DNA of 64,000 nt from Saccharina japonica (taxonomy: Eukaryota > Sar > Phaeophyceae > Laminariales > Laminariaceae). Below the pieces are notes generated by a model that made no database searches, had not been told where the DNA came from, and saw only the letters and a list, made by a program, of their open reading frames with translations. Positions 24,801 to 33,429 of this stretch are shown one piece after another (within the stretch, counting starts at the first letter, position 1; the number at the start of each line of letters is the position of its first letter). The stretch lies in NCBI GenBank assembly GCA_008828725.1, contig MEHQ01000128.1:977504-1041503 (forward strand). The letters run 5' to 3'. The translations under genes were made by a program, and so were the position numbers.

Positions 24801-25705
24801 CACGAGACGAACCTAACACTATCAAAACAACTGTTCGGGAGAGTGCTTCCTTTAAAATCTATACGGTACGTAAGGCCATCATATTGTTGTTCCAACCGGC
24901 GTGACCGTACATGCATCGATCGGACAGAAAACCACTTCCACGATCGATCGTGTTGTGCGGATGATACGAAGAAAACCTCGTAATAAATATATCGTGTTGT
25001 CGGCGTTGGTGTTGCCGCAGAAGGCCGGTTAGTGCGACACTGATGATTCTGTCTCCAGCTGTGTGGTGAGCAACTCGGCCGAGGGACCATCACATTTCTT
25101 GCCGTTTTGTTTAGCGATACGGTTTCGCGATATGTCTTACCTTGGGAGTCTTGATCCTCTTCGATGAATTACAATAATGTGCGAGGTACAGAGTCACTCG
25201 CCTTGGTAACGTACACGTGGTGGTGAGAACGCGGGGATACAGTACAGTATACGCAGGCCCCTTACCGTAGCACGAGTCACCCATCACCTGAAGCACACGA
25301 GCTGGTTGTCGATCGAGTATGTTCGCCCTCGTTGCTCTCCCTTTCTCGCTTCCGGAAGACATTTGGAGCCCAAACGTATTTACACGCCTTTGACTGGTCC
25401 CCCATCGCCATCCTGCGCTCCATTCGTGACTCATTTAGGTGCTTGAGGTCAAGGGCACTTCCTACGCAAGCGATATGTACAGCTTTGGAATGGTCGTTTG
25501 GGAAGTGTTCTCTAGGAAAATTCCGTGGGCGGATGAAGCGTGTCGTAAAGACATTTTCTTACGCGTGGTGTGCAAAGACGAGCGACCGGAAATCCATGAA
25601 GATTCTCCTCCAGATATGGCACGAGTCATAAAAGCTGCGTGGGCAAGCGTTCCCCAGGATCGCCCGACGTTTGGTGATATCATGACGTTGCAAGGCTGGA
25701 AGTAG
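9634..25705 (+). CDS. Receptor-like TKL protein kinase with SBBP beta-propeller ectodomain (13 exons; 5' end missing)
   Basis: I joined 13 exons: 9634-9801, 12249-12392, 12733-12900, 15212-15378, 17412-17579, 18630-18797, 18958-20073, 21338-21529, 22101-22328, 22580-22807, 23166-23516, 24628-24744 and 25439-25705. Each internal boundary has AG before and GT after, and every exon ends in phase 0. The order is seven repeats of about 56 aa (GT..DD...A...DGS..L.G.T.G.W.G.N.G..DFAAIKLD..G.ELWRWQ, like SBBP propeller blades), a Ser/Thr/Pro stalk, a TM helix (about 19318-19389), a basic stop-transfer stretch, a linker, a helical bundle over exons 7-9, and a kinase over exons 10-13 ending in TAG. Known: SBBP repeats form propellers and TKL kinases signal from membranes. 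Inferred: a type I membrane receptor with the propeller outside. About 1,160 residues are accounted for. No signal-peptide exon was found upstream, where a hAT-like element sits at 7080-9157. Exon 4 has a 1-nt frameshift. Confidence 0.8.
9802..12248 (+). other. Intron 1 of the receptor kinase, with short dispersed repeats
   Basis: About 2.4 kb without supported coding sequence. Three diverged copies of a roughly 50-bp block around GCAGATGAGTTATCGCC and TATAGCTCAAG lie at about 10250, 10425 and 11225. No further blade exon was found by eye. Confidence 0.5.
12249..12392 (+). CDS. Exon 2: propeller blade 2 (short)
   Basis: 144 nt in phase 0, after tttggcag and before gtgaga. It encodes 48 aa starting DGTSADDVA and ending TVLWRWE. 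It is 8 aa shorter than the usual 56-aa blade because the G.W.G.N.G turn is reduced to a short loop (GGYRENNGSF). The closing Q is E here. Confidence 0.75.
12733..12900 (+). CDS. Exon 3: propeller blade 3
   Basis: 168 nt in phase 0, after tttcgccag and before gtagct. Translation starts NGTNHRDQV, includes DGSIILAGASSGDW and DFTACKLD, and ends LLWKWQ. The intron before it is only 340 nt, the one after about 2.3 kb. Confidence 0.8.
12901..15211 (+). other. Intron 3 of the receptor kinase
   Basis: About 2.3 kb. No blade exon, RNA gene or clear repeat was recognised. The small frames here have no family features. Confidence 0.5.
15212..15378 (+). CDS. Exon 4: propeller blade 4, frameshifted
   Basis: 167 nt, where sister blade exons have 168. 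The first two thirds read HGTESDEHF through SGTTGGDWSG in one frame. The last third reads DFAAVQINREGEELWRWQ in another. The shift falls at the run of five G at 15316-15320, and a sixth G would restore one blade in a single frame. It is either a homopolymer error in the assembly or a real frameshift that would truncate the receptor before its membrane segment. Acceptor tgaatgacag, donor gtaagg. Confidence 0.7.
15379..17411 (+). other. Intron 4 of the receptor kinase
   Basis: About 2.0 kb with nothing recognised apart from AT-rich patches. Confidence 0.5.
17412..17579 (+). CDS. Exon 5: propeller blade 5
   Basis: 168 nt in phase 0, after tttcgacag and before gtaggc. It is the blade closest to consensus: NGTIGDDFL, GSVLLVGDTSGNW, then FDFAAIKLDASGKELWRWQ at the donor. 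Confidence 0.85.
18630..18797 (+). CDS. Exon 6: propeller blade 6
   Basis: 168 nt in phase 0, after tttttatcag and before gtgatc. It starts GGTSGEERL, has a diverged middle (FFLFGRTGGVLEDFSVG), and ends DLAVIKLDENGTELWRWQ. Confidence 0.8.
18958..20073 (+). CDS. Exon 7: blade 7, stalk, transmembrane helix, start of helical bundle
   Basis: 1,116 nt in phase 0 (372 aa), after cgctcctacag and before gtacgt. The first 50 or so residues are a last blade (NGTSYNDYG ... FAAVVLDSTTL) without the WRWQ end. A stalk rich in Ser, Thr and Pro follows. A hydrophobic helix starts near LTVMVILLPCLAFVLL (about 19318-19389), ending in CC and the basic run RRSRCRK, consistent with an N-out, C-in orientation. 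The cytoplasmic part is a polar linker of about 170 residues, then helices (AQAVLKAAQQVAGMF, PFVAQVAGLVVVLM, VKRCLALMVLLQRAVGVLKE) that begin the bundle continued in exons 8 and 9. Confidence 0.85.
21338..21529 (+). CDS. Exon 8: helical bundle, middle part
   Basis: 192 nt in phase 0 (64 aa), after acactgaag and before gtgaga. It is almost all amphipathic helix: AHRILIDDVREAIGDLVEVI, then LSQVMMSTLLKRRQDEAEAV and VVDAAICRFH. The spacing and pattern resemble the MLKL-NTD/HeLo-type N-terminal four-helix domains found ahead of TKL kinases. The similarity is judged by eye. Confidence 0.7.
22101..22328 (+). CDS. Exon 9: linker between bundle and kinase
   Basis: 228 nt, phase 0 if the acceptor is gtactacaag before 22101; donor gtacga. 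It reads VFRRPRVFPNTLNHNQLDSC, then a probable helix SPKLMEYLVTLYPHVDAI and a polar tail ending RQGTE. This is the least certain exon: the frame was chosen because the other frames lack a usable phase-0 acceptor without a stop. Confidence 0.5.
22580..22807 (+). CDS. Exon 10: kinase N-lobe, glycine loop and catalytic lysine
   Basis: The end is firm: the kinase starts at IPEDDVTLTNELLGKGGFG, with the glycine loop GKGGFGTVY and the ATP-anchoring lysine in NAAAK directly at the donor gtgagt. Upstream is a basic stretch (ARRKRRQRK). The start was set at tgtcgacag before 22580 because it keeps phase 0. A start at 22568 is also possible. Confidence 0.8.
23166..23516 (+). CDS. Exon 11: kinase alpha-C helix to catalytic loop
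   Basis: 351 nt in phase 0 (117 aa), after ccgggacag and before gtgaca. It carries the alpha-C glutamate in FWRELQAMIRL, the hinge YILVMELLTGGDL, and the catalytic loop VHGDLKSANVLF. The loop has HGD in place of HRD, so this is a non-RD kinase, while the catalytic Asp, Lys and Asn are kept. The exon ends ENRAK, just before the DFG strand. Confidence 0.88.
24628..24744 (+). CDS. Exon 12: kinase DFG and activation loop
   Basis: 117 nt in phase 0 (39 aa), after cgagaaatag and before gtgaat. It starts IADFGTSKW, so the Mg-binding DFG is intact. It runs through an activation segment rich in Thr and Ser (DTTGLFTCTNQGSQTTDMS) and ends FAWAAPE, the APE motif. Confidence 0.85.
25439..25705 (+). CDS. 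Exon 13: kinase C-lobe and stop
   Basis: After tcatttag, the exon reads VLEVKGTSYASDMYSFGMVV, giving the subdomain IX DxxSFG motif, then WEVFSRKIPW, and the subdomain XI arginine in QDRPTF. It ends LQGWK and TAG at 25703-25705. There is no regulatory tail beyond the kinase fold. Confidence 0.9.
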   Translation: MLEVKGTSYASDMYSFGMVVWEVFSRKIPWADEACRKDIFLRVVCKDERPEIHEDSPPDMARVIKAAWASVPQDRPTFGDIMTLQGWK

Positions 25706-25970
25706 GAAGACAGTGTTGCAGTTCGTCTCCTGGTGTCGGGAGTTCACATGATACTGTTCCTTGATTCAAGTGGGCTGTACCTGTGGTATTCTGGGAACCA
25801 CCGCCCAGAGGCAGCGACAAATCTTGTAAGCAGTTACAGTTCCGACACCACGATTCGTATGCGCGAAACTACTGTAGGTTCTACTTCATACTACGTCCAC
25901 TGGAGTAGACACTTTTGGACGTGGCGTAACGTAGTAAAAAACGCCCGTTCACAAACAGAAACTGCAAAAT

Positions 25971-26216
25971 GACGCATGCTACGATAAGGGTGCACCATGT
26001 TGTTTCTGTGCTCCTCACCTAAGGAGCGCCATACCTCACCGAAAATACAATTTTGGAGGAAAATGAAAGTGCTGCCGGGTGAACAATACCATGACCGACG
26101 TATATTCTCAACCATATTTCGTCACAAAGTGAAATTCCGACGAAGTTTGGTTAAGGAGCCCGATCGTTCAGAAAACGATTCAGCCAAAACCTGCTACCTC
26201 TACCGTACCACGCGTC
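25971..26216. mobile_element. MITE, GACGNNTGCTACGATAGAGGT family, copy B
   Basis: Left end GACGCATGCTACGATAAGGG; right end CTACCTCTACCGTACCACGC then GTC. aaat flanks both sides (25967-25970, 26217-26220), again a 4-bp duplication. It contains the internal motif TTCCGACGAAGTTTGGTTAA and GGAGC that recurs in other copies. Confidence 0.6.
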
Positions 26217-26959
26217 AAATATAGGACCCTACAGTAGTTAATCAAATAGGTTTGCAAGACCGACCAAGACACGCCAGCCGGTAGAGCAGGAGCGGTTTGC
26301 CTGCGTCGGTGTACAGGGGCAAGCATATGAAACATCGAGATAGTTTATCAAATGAGCGCAACGCAGTAGAGCTATCAGCGTGCGAGAGCAGCAACAAGAC
26401 AAAAGCGAGGAGGTCGTGGCTCGTCGGTCTGGGCGATTGTTTTTTCTGGCTCACTCGGGCACTACTACGAAGTGTATCGCGGATCGAAATTCAATTATTT
26501 TCATAGTGAGGCAAGCCGAGGCTGCCTACTTTGCGGGTATATCGATAAAAATCCAGCACGGCAGGAGGCCTTTGCGAAGGGCGGCAAACTGGTCGCGTAA
26601 CGAGGAGATTGGCAGTAGTTTGCCAGAGTGCGGCGCGCGGTTCGCGAAGAGTAGTCCAAGGCTGGCGTGTGAGGCGTGGCTGACCCCAACCGTCTGATAA
26701 AGACTAAACAAACAGTAGAAATGCATCTCACTACAGCAAATGTTGTAGAGTTTCGATGCTATACGTTATGTGTCCGGAACAGTTGTGTATGTTTTCCTGT
26801 TGAAATCGGTATGTGCATTCAATTGTCTGGTGTAGTTTATGATGGTAATTGTTTCGCTGTGCAATATAGGGTGTAGGATAAGTACAGTGGCCGTGGACAG
26901 GATTAAATGGTTATTAAACTAGCAATTACATTTGTCGTGGAGTGCGTACCAACCGTCAC

Positions 26960-27253
26960 CTAGTGTATTTCCCAGTGCGTCAAAATATAGTCTGGCCCGG
27001 ACATTCTTGTTCTGCTTATGTCAAAATATTTATTATACTCAACAATGGGCAACGAAAAATTCATTTTCGTCCTGTTTACAGTAGCCCAACGGATTAATGA
27101 CTTCGCAATGACATCATCGGCAGGACTCGGGTAAACGTCATCTGCAGTCGTCCTCACCCTGATTTTGCCGAGAATGTGACCAATACCACGGATGCTTCGA
27201 CGAACCTGCAAAGTGATACTCTGTGTCTCACCTAGTCTTATTACTATACTCAT
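26960..27253 (-). CDS. Hypothetical small ORF
   Basis: 97 codons from ATG 27253 (MSIVIRLGETQSITLQVRRS ... RMSGPDYILTHWEIH). No recognisable family. It may be chance. Confidence 0.18.
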   Translation of the reverse strand: MSIVIRLGETQSITLQVRRSIRGIGHILGKIRVRTTADDVYPSPADDVIAKSLIRWATVNRTKMNFSLPIVEYNKYFDISRTRMSGPDYILTHWEIH

Positions 27254-28671
27254 TTACTTCCGTTAGTGACCCAATATAGTTTTGCGTGAACGTATTGTTC
27301 AAGAATCCGGTTCAAAATGTAAGCATGGCAACGACAAAAACCATTGTTGGCAGGTCAAACGTCTCTCGTACGTCGACAAATCAACCTTTTGATTGCAACT
27401 CAGCAGGGGGTTCTCGCTGTGAAAGACATCTAGCCATTTTAAAACAACCTAGTAACACACTTTGGTATCTTGCGCTTGCCTTGTTAGAGGAACTTACTGG
27501 CGTTGATGCCTTCGTAGGTGTTGACCAGCTGCATACACGGTTGCCGTTTAAATAAACGTATCGAGGGTAGCGATACTCTTCCGCATCACCCTCGACACTC
27601 TCCGCTTGTTATGTTGGCGCAAACTGCAGCCAGAGAATTTAGAATTTTGGATTGTGTCTGTGTGGTTTGCGTTGTCAAGCGACCTTCCGTATCTTACTCC
27701 GCGATTATTGTTATCGATGGCCAGCTGCGAGTTTCCCAGATGCTCCACGGTAGGCATTTTTACCATTTCATGTTAACTCAAATTATTCGCGAGAGTAGAC
27801 CGGGTGGTACGATAGAGCATAGTTCCGTCAAGAGAGTTCTACCTCGCGTCTAGTTTGCAAATATATATCACTACTGCACGTGTTGCAGCTGGAGGACGGC
27901 AAATCACAGCACTAACTAGCGCAAGCCAGTAAACAGTGTCTAGGCCATGCCGCACCACGCTGAAACGATGTGCACTAGGGACGCATTCCATAACGGGTTA
28001 ATGCGTCATCTGTGTTGCATCTCCTCTGTGGCTGGTATATAACATTTGCCTGTATTAACACACCAACGTCGCCACATGAGGTTTAGACGTGATTTGGTGC
28101 GATTTGCATGTTCGCTCCTGTGCCGGCAGGTGATATTTATTGTCCCGGGCAGTGTACACGCTTCCGTTCTCACACTTTCGTGCGTTACTGACGGTGTATA
28201 AGCGCGTATTGTGATGGTTTACGGCGCTTCTCATATTAATACATTTATCTTTTGTCCCCTTTATAATTTCCACTTTTTCTTCATTAGCTGGGCAAATTAT
28301 AGGAACTGTTTTCAGACACTGCAGTTGGGTGTCTACCGAATCAATCGCGTTTGTATGGTTGTTTTGCGTACCATACAGAATTATAGGTAATATACACCTT
28401 GGGATTTGTTACCACAGACTCGTTGTGCCTCGGGGATACAAATACAGCACGGGCACTATTCATAGCGTTTTTTGGATGTTGACAACACGAGTGGTAAAAA
28501 TTAACCAACATTAACAGAAGGAAGCACTACATACATACGAAGTATACATTCACAACCTTACCATCATCGATATTTTTATTCAGCTTCAAGCACTGTATCA
28601 CTTGCCACAATTCCGTAACGTGGGTAACGTTAACGTCGTTCGTCAACCACGGCAGACTCAGCCTAACCCCT

Positions 28672-28983
28672 TTAAAGGTGGGTATGGCGACGGAACAATT
28701 CGCCACACAATTCACTGAAGTCTACTCCATGCGGCAATACCAATGTCGACCACCTCCATGGGGGATTCGCGTATCGCGGTGAGATAGGGAACGTACTCGG
28801 GCATTCGAGCAAACACGGACTATAAGGTACCGCGTCAGCGGCCGTTTTAGGTTTGAATAATGGCCTCTCCAACTGTTGGTCGACAATACGGAAGCAATCA
28901 CAGCAGGCATTTCGATAATATCTGTTTCGGTACCTATTGACAAAGTCGTGATAAAGAAGACTCACATAGACTCCCTCGGCCAT
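28672..28983 (-). CDS. Hypothetical small ORF
   Basis: 103 codons from ATG 28983 (MAEGVYVSLLYHDFVNRYRN ... VDFSELCGELFRRHTHL). The composition is plausible, but no domain, partner exon or conserved neighbour was seen. A second frame just downstream (TNDVNVTHVTELWQVIQCLK, ending before gtaagg at about 28553) could be a continuation after a frameshift. Confidence 0.2.
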   Translation of the reverse strand: MAEGVYVSLLYHDFVNRYRNRYYRNACCDCFRIVDQQLERPLFKPKTAADAVPYSPCLLECPSTFPISPRYANPPWRWSTLVLPHGVDFSELCGELFRRHTHL

Positions 28984-29674
28984 GACGGCTGACCCTTGCC
29001 TTCCGGGGGAAAACGTCAGCCCTTGGTGAACTACTAATGGTGGGCGGTTGGAGGTGCTAGGTATCGGTCGACTTGGCAGCGTGAAGCTGGAAGAACGAGC
29101 TTGTCGTTTTGGGGTATTGAATATACAGTATAGCTTACAATGTCAGGACCCTGGTACATGGATGGTACTTGCATACGTTCAAGTAAGTAATGTTCTGGTG
29201 AATGATGGCTGTACGTTACTACCATCGACGAAAAGAGTGGTCGTGGTGAAGTGTGGACGCTACATTAAGTAGCCACCGGGGTGGGCATGGTTGCCTCGAC
29301 CACTGCAGGGTGGTGACGGCCCCTCTCTTGTCCTCCTGTTAAATTACTAGCTTGACAACTCAAATCATTGCTTGTAGAGTATTTGGTCATCTGTGTTGCC
29401 CCCTATTAATAGCGTGCACCGGCTGCCCCGTACCGTGCAACGGAGATCGACGTGCTGCTGTGCAGCAACAACGGGGATCGTCACACCAGTGCAGTCGGCG
29501 GCGCGCTTGCTCGAGGGCGCCGTAGACCCCCTCTTGCGCCGTTGTGCGCACAGGGCATAACAAGACTGACAAACTAAACTGACATATGAATACCATTCAT
29601 AAGTCGTTTTGTACAACTTCTTTGATCTCACCAGTATAAGACATAGCGGCCAAGGGTGCGGAAAGCATGAGAAG

Positions 29675-29838
29675 CTGTCGCCGCAGCGACGTGTAGCTCG
29701 ACGATGGAGTTAGTATCTTCCATTTAAGAATATGTTAGTCTATAACGGTGGTCGGTCTGTCGCCGCAGCGACGTGTAGCTCGACGATGGAGTTAGTATCT
29801 TCCATTTAAGAATATGTTAGTCTATAACGGTGGTCGGT
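29675..29838. repeat. Exact 82-bp tandem duplication
   Basis: The unit 29675-29756, starting CTGTCGCCGCAGCGACGTGT, is repeated without change at 29757-29838. Confidence 0.9.
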
Positions 29839-31529
29839 CTTCTCGAGCAAATATTTTTCAAACTTCCAATTTTCTTTTATAAAAAAACAGGAAAAGCTAG
29901 AAAAACAGGATTGTTTTGGAAAGTTTAGAAATTTAACAGAGGTGAAAATATTTGAAAGGCTTCGCACTCCAGTAATTTGATTTTTGTTTTGGAAACTATG
30001 GAAATCCTAAAAATTGCGCGATAACATTATTTGTAAATTTTGGGGGGAAGTTGCTCGATAAGAACGACCCGGTTGGTTTCGAGTGAGGGCATTGGTTCAC
30101 TTACAGGGATAAGAATGAGGCAAAACCTGTGAGTAAGAAAAAACCTGTATTATGGTGGCTTTGGAAATATATAATAAAGGTAGGTTGTTCGTGGTATGGG
30201 GGGGGTACAATTAATTAATTTAGCGAAAGAAGGAGAAGAATATGCTAATTAAGCTATGCAGATAATGATTAACCCAGATTGACGTCCAACGAATTTCACT
30301 TGAAGTATATCCAACCGAAACATCTTGTGTATATAATGAATAGTAGTGGAGTATTTGGTTGTCCGTAGTCCGTACACCACAGTTGCTATCCTGTAGTTCC
30401 ACTTGCTGGGCACGTGCGCAACACATGTTCGTATCGGGTGCATTCGTGGGTTGTCGTCGCGTTGAGAGACACGGTGAGGTCAAACTTGATTCCACACCAT
30501 ATGTACACGACAAACCGACAACAACGGGCAACTCGAAAATAAACTTGCTGACATTATGTGGCGTTCATCTACGTAAAACCCATTTTATGTTGCAGCATTG
30601 GTCAGTTTAAACATAGCCGACACGGCATAAGCGCAATTAAATAGGCCCTAGTTTTTCCAAAACACCCCCCGAAGGCGCCCCACGAGGAAAAGTAGTTTGA
30701 CCTTGCGCCTTCGATGCAATGTGACTACACGCGTCGTGGAACTGCAGTTCAATAGGTGACCGGGACTCCCCGCTTCCATAGTACTGACATACAACTGTCG
30801 GCAGCCTCTCCGGTCGGAACGACAAACATTATACTACAATAGCTCAACCATTTCATTTTATGTAATAGCGTGGATTACACTGTGCCTTGGCAGCAACGCC
30901 CACTACGTAGTTGGTTGATAACGGTACATAGGGTCCGGCATCTGAAATGCTTCGAGTCGCACGGTGCGGCTCCATCTTATACTAGCCGTTCGTCTGGGCT
31001 TTCACGCTGCTCCTAGATCCGAGATGCGCCAAAGTTGTCGTGTTGTGGCTCGTTTCTCTCCTTTCGGCAAGGGTTCTCGCCTCCACAAGCGGTATATTTA
31101 CGTCCGCAAAGTGAAAGCGGAGGGCCCCGGCCACTTGTGAGGGGGTCAAATGGTCGCCCACAAAGTCCAACGGGGGGAGGTCCGGCTCGAATTGCCCTGC
31201 CGTCTCTCAGGACCTTCGGAAATAAATGTGCATATCTATCTGACATATGGCTTTACCATTCTAACAGGCAAGAAGCAGCCCACAATACCCGTTTACACGA
31301 CCCTCCGCAATCGACACTGGCCGGAAAATGGTCATAACACGGCAGCGCTGATTAACGGGATTGCAACCTTTCGGGTACACCTGATGCCCAGCGCCCAAGA
31401 GCCTGTCGACGCCGGACTGTGCTTGCACGAGACAACCACCATAACTACAGTAATGAGCGTTAACTCAGCACTGACTAACAGCTGACTGAGTGGCCAATAG
31501 TGCTTATCTCTACATAAAAAATGCCTTTC
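29839..31529. other. Intergenic, nothing recognised
   Basis: The first part is AT-rich with TTTTGGAAA-type words. No coding frame with family features was found. Confidence 0.4.
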
Positions 31530-31795
31530 ATGTTCAAGTGACCACTGTTGGGATTCTCCGGGTCGGGGTCGGTGGAAAGGTAGATAATCATTATGTTGAA
31601 GATCCGCGTGATGTACATATATTACCGTCGTATCAGGAACACAGCATCAAGAAACAAGAAGTGGGTGATAAATATCACCCAAAACGTTGGGTGCCCCACA
31701 AAGAAACACACGCGTATTTCATCTGTAGAACTTCCAAATACCGTTGTTGCATAAAAATCCCTGCACTACGTACGTGGGCACTCGGAACAAGGTCC
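31530..31795. repeat. Diverged direct repeat, copy 1
   Basis: Shares with 32308-32570 a string of blocks in the same order: GTTGGGAT.CTCCGGG.CGGGG, GTGATGTA.ATAT, ATCACCCAAA.CGTTG and ACTCGGAAC. Confidence 0.65.
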
Positions 31796-32307
31796 TTGCT
31801 CTCTGCTTGGTGAATGGGATGACACACGATACCTCAGGATAGATGCCACGGTGATACGTCACGATCACCGAAAAACTCAAAAACATATTGCTCAATGAAA
31901 AAGTATAAAACCAATACCCAGCCTTCCCTTCGTCGCGGTCTTCGGCTAGATAAAAGGGTATTGAACCATACCAAACCGGATACTTTTCGAGGATATTAAC
32001 TTTTCGAAAATCATAAACCAGAGAAATCAACTCCCCGTAAAAAAAATCTCTGGAAAACCAAAAACTCTCAGAAAAAAAAAACATGTGTCAGGAACAAGCA
32101 CTTTCAGAAAAATCAACTCTCAGAAAAATCGACCGTCAGAAAATTAAATGGTCAGAAAAAATCAACTCCCAGGAGAGCAGATAAACATAAAAGTCAGCTC
32201 TGAGAAACACAAATAAACATAAAAGAGAACCGACCAGCTCATCGTCGAGCTCCCCCGACTGAGCCCCAACCAGCGAGCCGTTTCGATTGAAATAGACCCC
32301 TACGTGC

Positions 32308-32570
32308 TCAAGTGGCCGCAGTTGGGATACTCCGGGACGGGGACTGTTCAGGTATAGACACACATGGTTGAGAAGCCCCTCGTGATGTATATATATATAC
32401 ATTTCCGTCTTATAAGGTACAAAGCGCAAAGAAAGAAGAAGGGGATGATAAACATCACCCAAACGTTGAGTGCTCCACAGAGAAACATGAATATTGTCTC
32501 TGTGGAACTCCTTAATACCGTTCGATACGTATCCGTGCACGCAGTACGTGAGCACTCGGAACATTTCGTT
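32308..32570. repeat. Diverged direct repeat, copy 2
   Basis: Second copy of the block at 31530-31795. The space between the copies carries short TCAGAAAAATCAACT repeats (about 32050-32180). Minus-strand frames across both copies resemble one another, so the unit may once have been coding. Confidence 0.6.
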
Positions 32571-33300
32571 TGAACCGAAGAAACCTAAAACAGAGGGGAA
32601 AAAACAAAAACCCAGAGAAAAGGGCCTCATAATGCTATAGCTCCCCCCTTCTTATCCACTCCGGGGAACAAGCAAACCTTCCCCAAATGGGCACCTGTCG
32701 ACGGCCCCCATTGACTGACTTTGGGCGCGACGGGGCTTGTATGACTAGAGGAACCCATAACTGGACCTTGGCTTAGGCGTGAAACCCACGCGCGTTGGCG
32801 GGATGTTGTGTGACCCTCGGCGGAGGAGATGTGGCGCGGGGCAGAACACAAACAAAAATAGTGTGAATATCCAAGACGACATCCTCATCACCATGCGGGG
32901 GTAAACATAAGAAAGACGAGCCAATCGATACATATAAAAGAATAGCCAATCGCTCATTTGCCATATATGTAAGAACACGACATTTCCACTGTCTGCATAA
33001 AGTAGCACAAACATCGACAACAGACAGGACTAAAGGACTCGATGGCAAGGTCGTCCAATGATAAAGAAACTTCTCAGATTATTGCCCGCACAAGCCCCCA
33101 CAAACGAAACGGAGGTTCCACTACTAACCACACAGCAGTACTACGGCTGTATTTGCCGCTTTCGAGTTAACTGTATGTCTGGAGCATAGAAACGAGTCGC
33201 AAGGAATGGACAAGACTCTTACAGCGTATGATCGGCAGGAGAGGCTGCACCCAGCTCTAAGCGTTACGCCTACGGCATCCCAGCGCAAATCAACCACCTT

Positions 33301-33429
33301 CTACTTCTCCTGAGAGCATCCATTTTGAATTGCCCACTCCTCCACAGGCTGGTACTGACACTCCACGGCCACCGCGTACGTGGTATAGTCCCATGGACAG
33401 CCTTCTGCTAGGGCCCATTCCAGTATGTT
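33301..33429 (-). pseudogene. Lost C-terminal repeats of the ankyrin-like gene
   Basis: Directly after the TAA at 33430-33432 the same frame reads NILEWALAEGCPWDYTTYAV, another unit of the repeat, then VEEWAIQNGCSQEK and TAG at 33301-33303. The stop codon stands where the repeat normally has a Leu, so one base change from a Leu codon would explain it. Readthrough or an assembly error are alternatives. Confidence 0.7.

Larger units (their letters stand above)
26217..29674. other. Intergenic, weak ORFs only
   Basis: No gene I can name. Two minus-strand frames have protein-like composition (26960-27253 and 28672-28983), but nothing identifies them. Confidence 0.4.
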
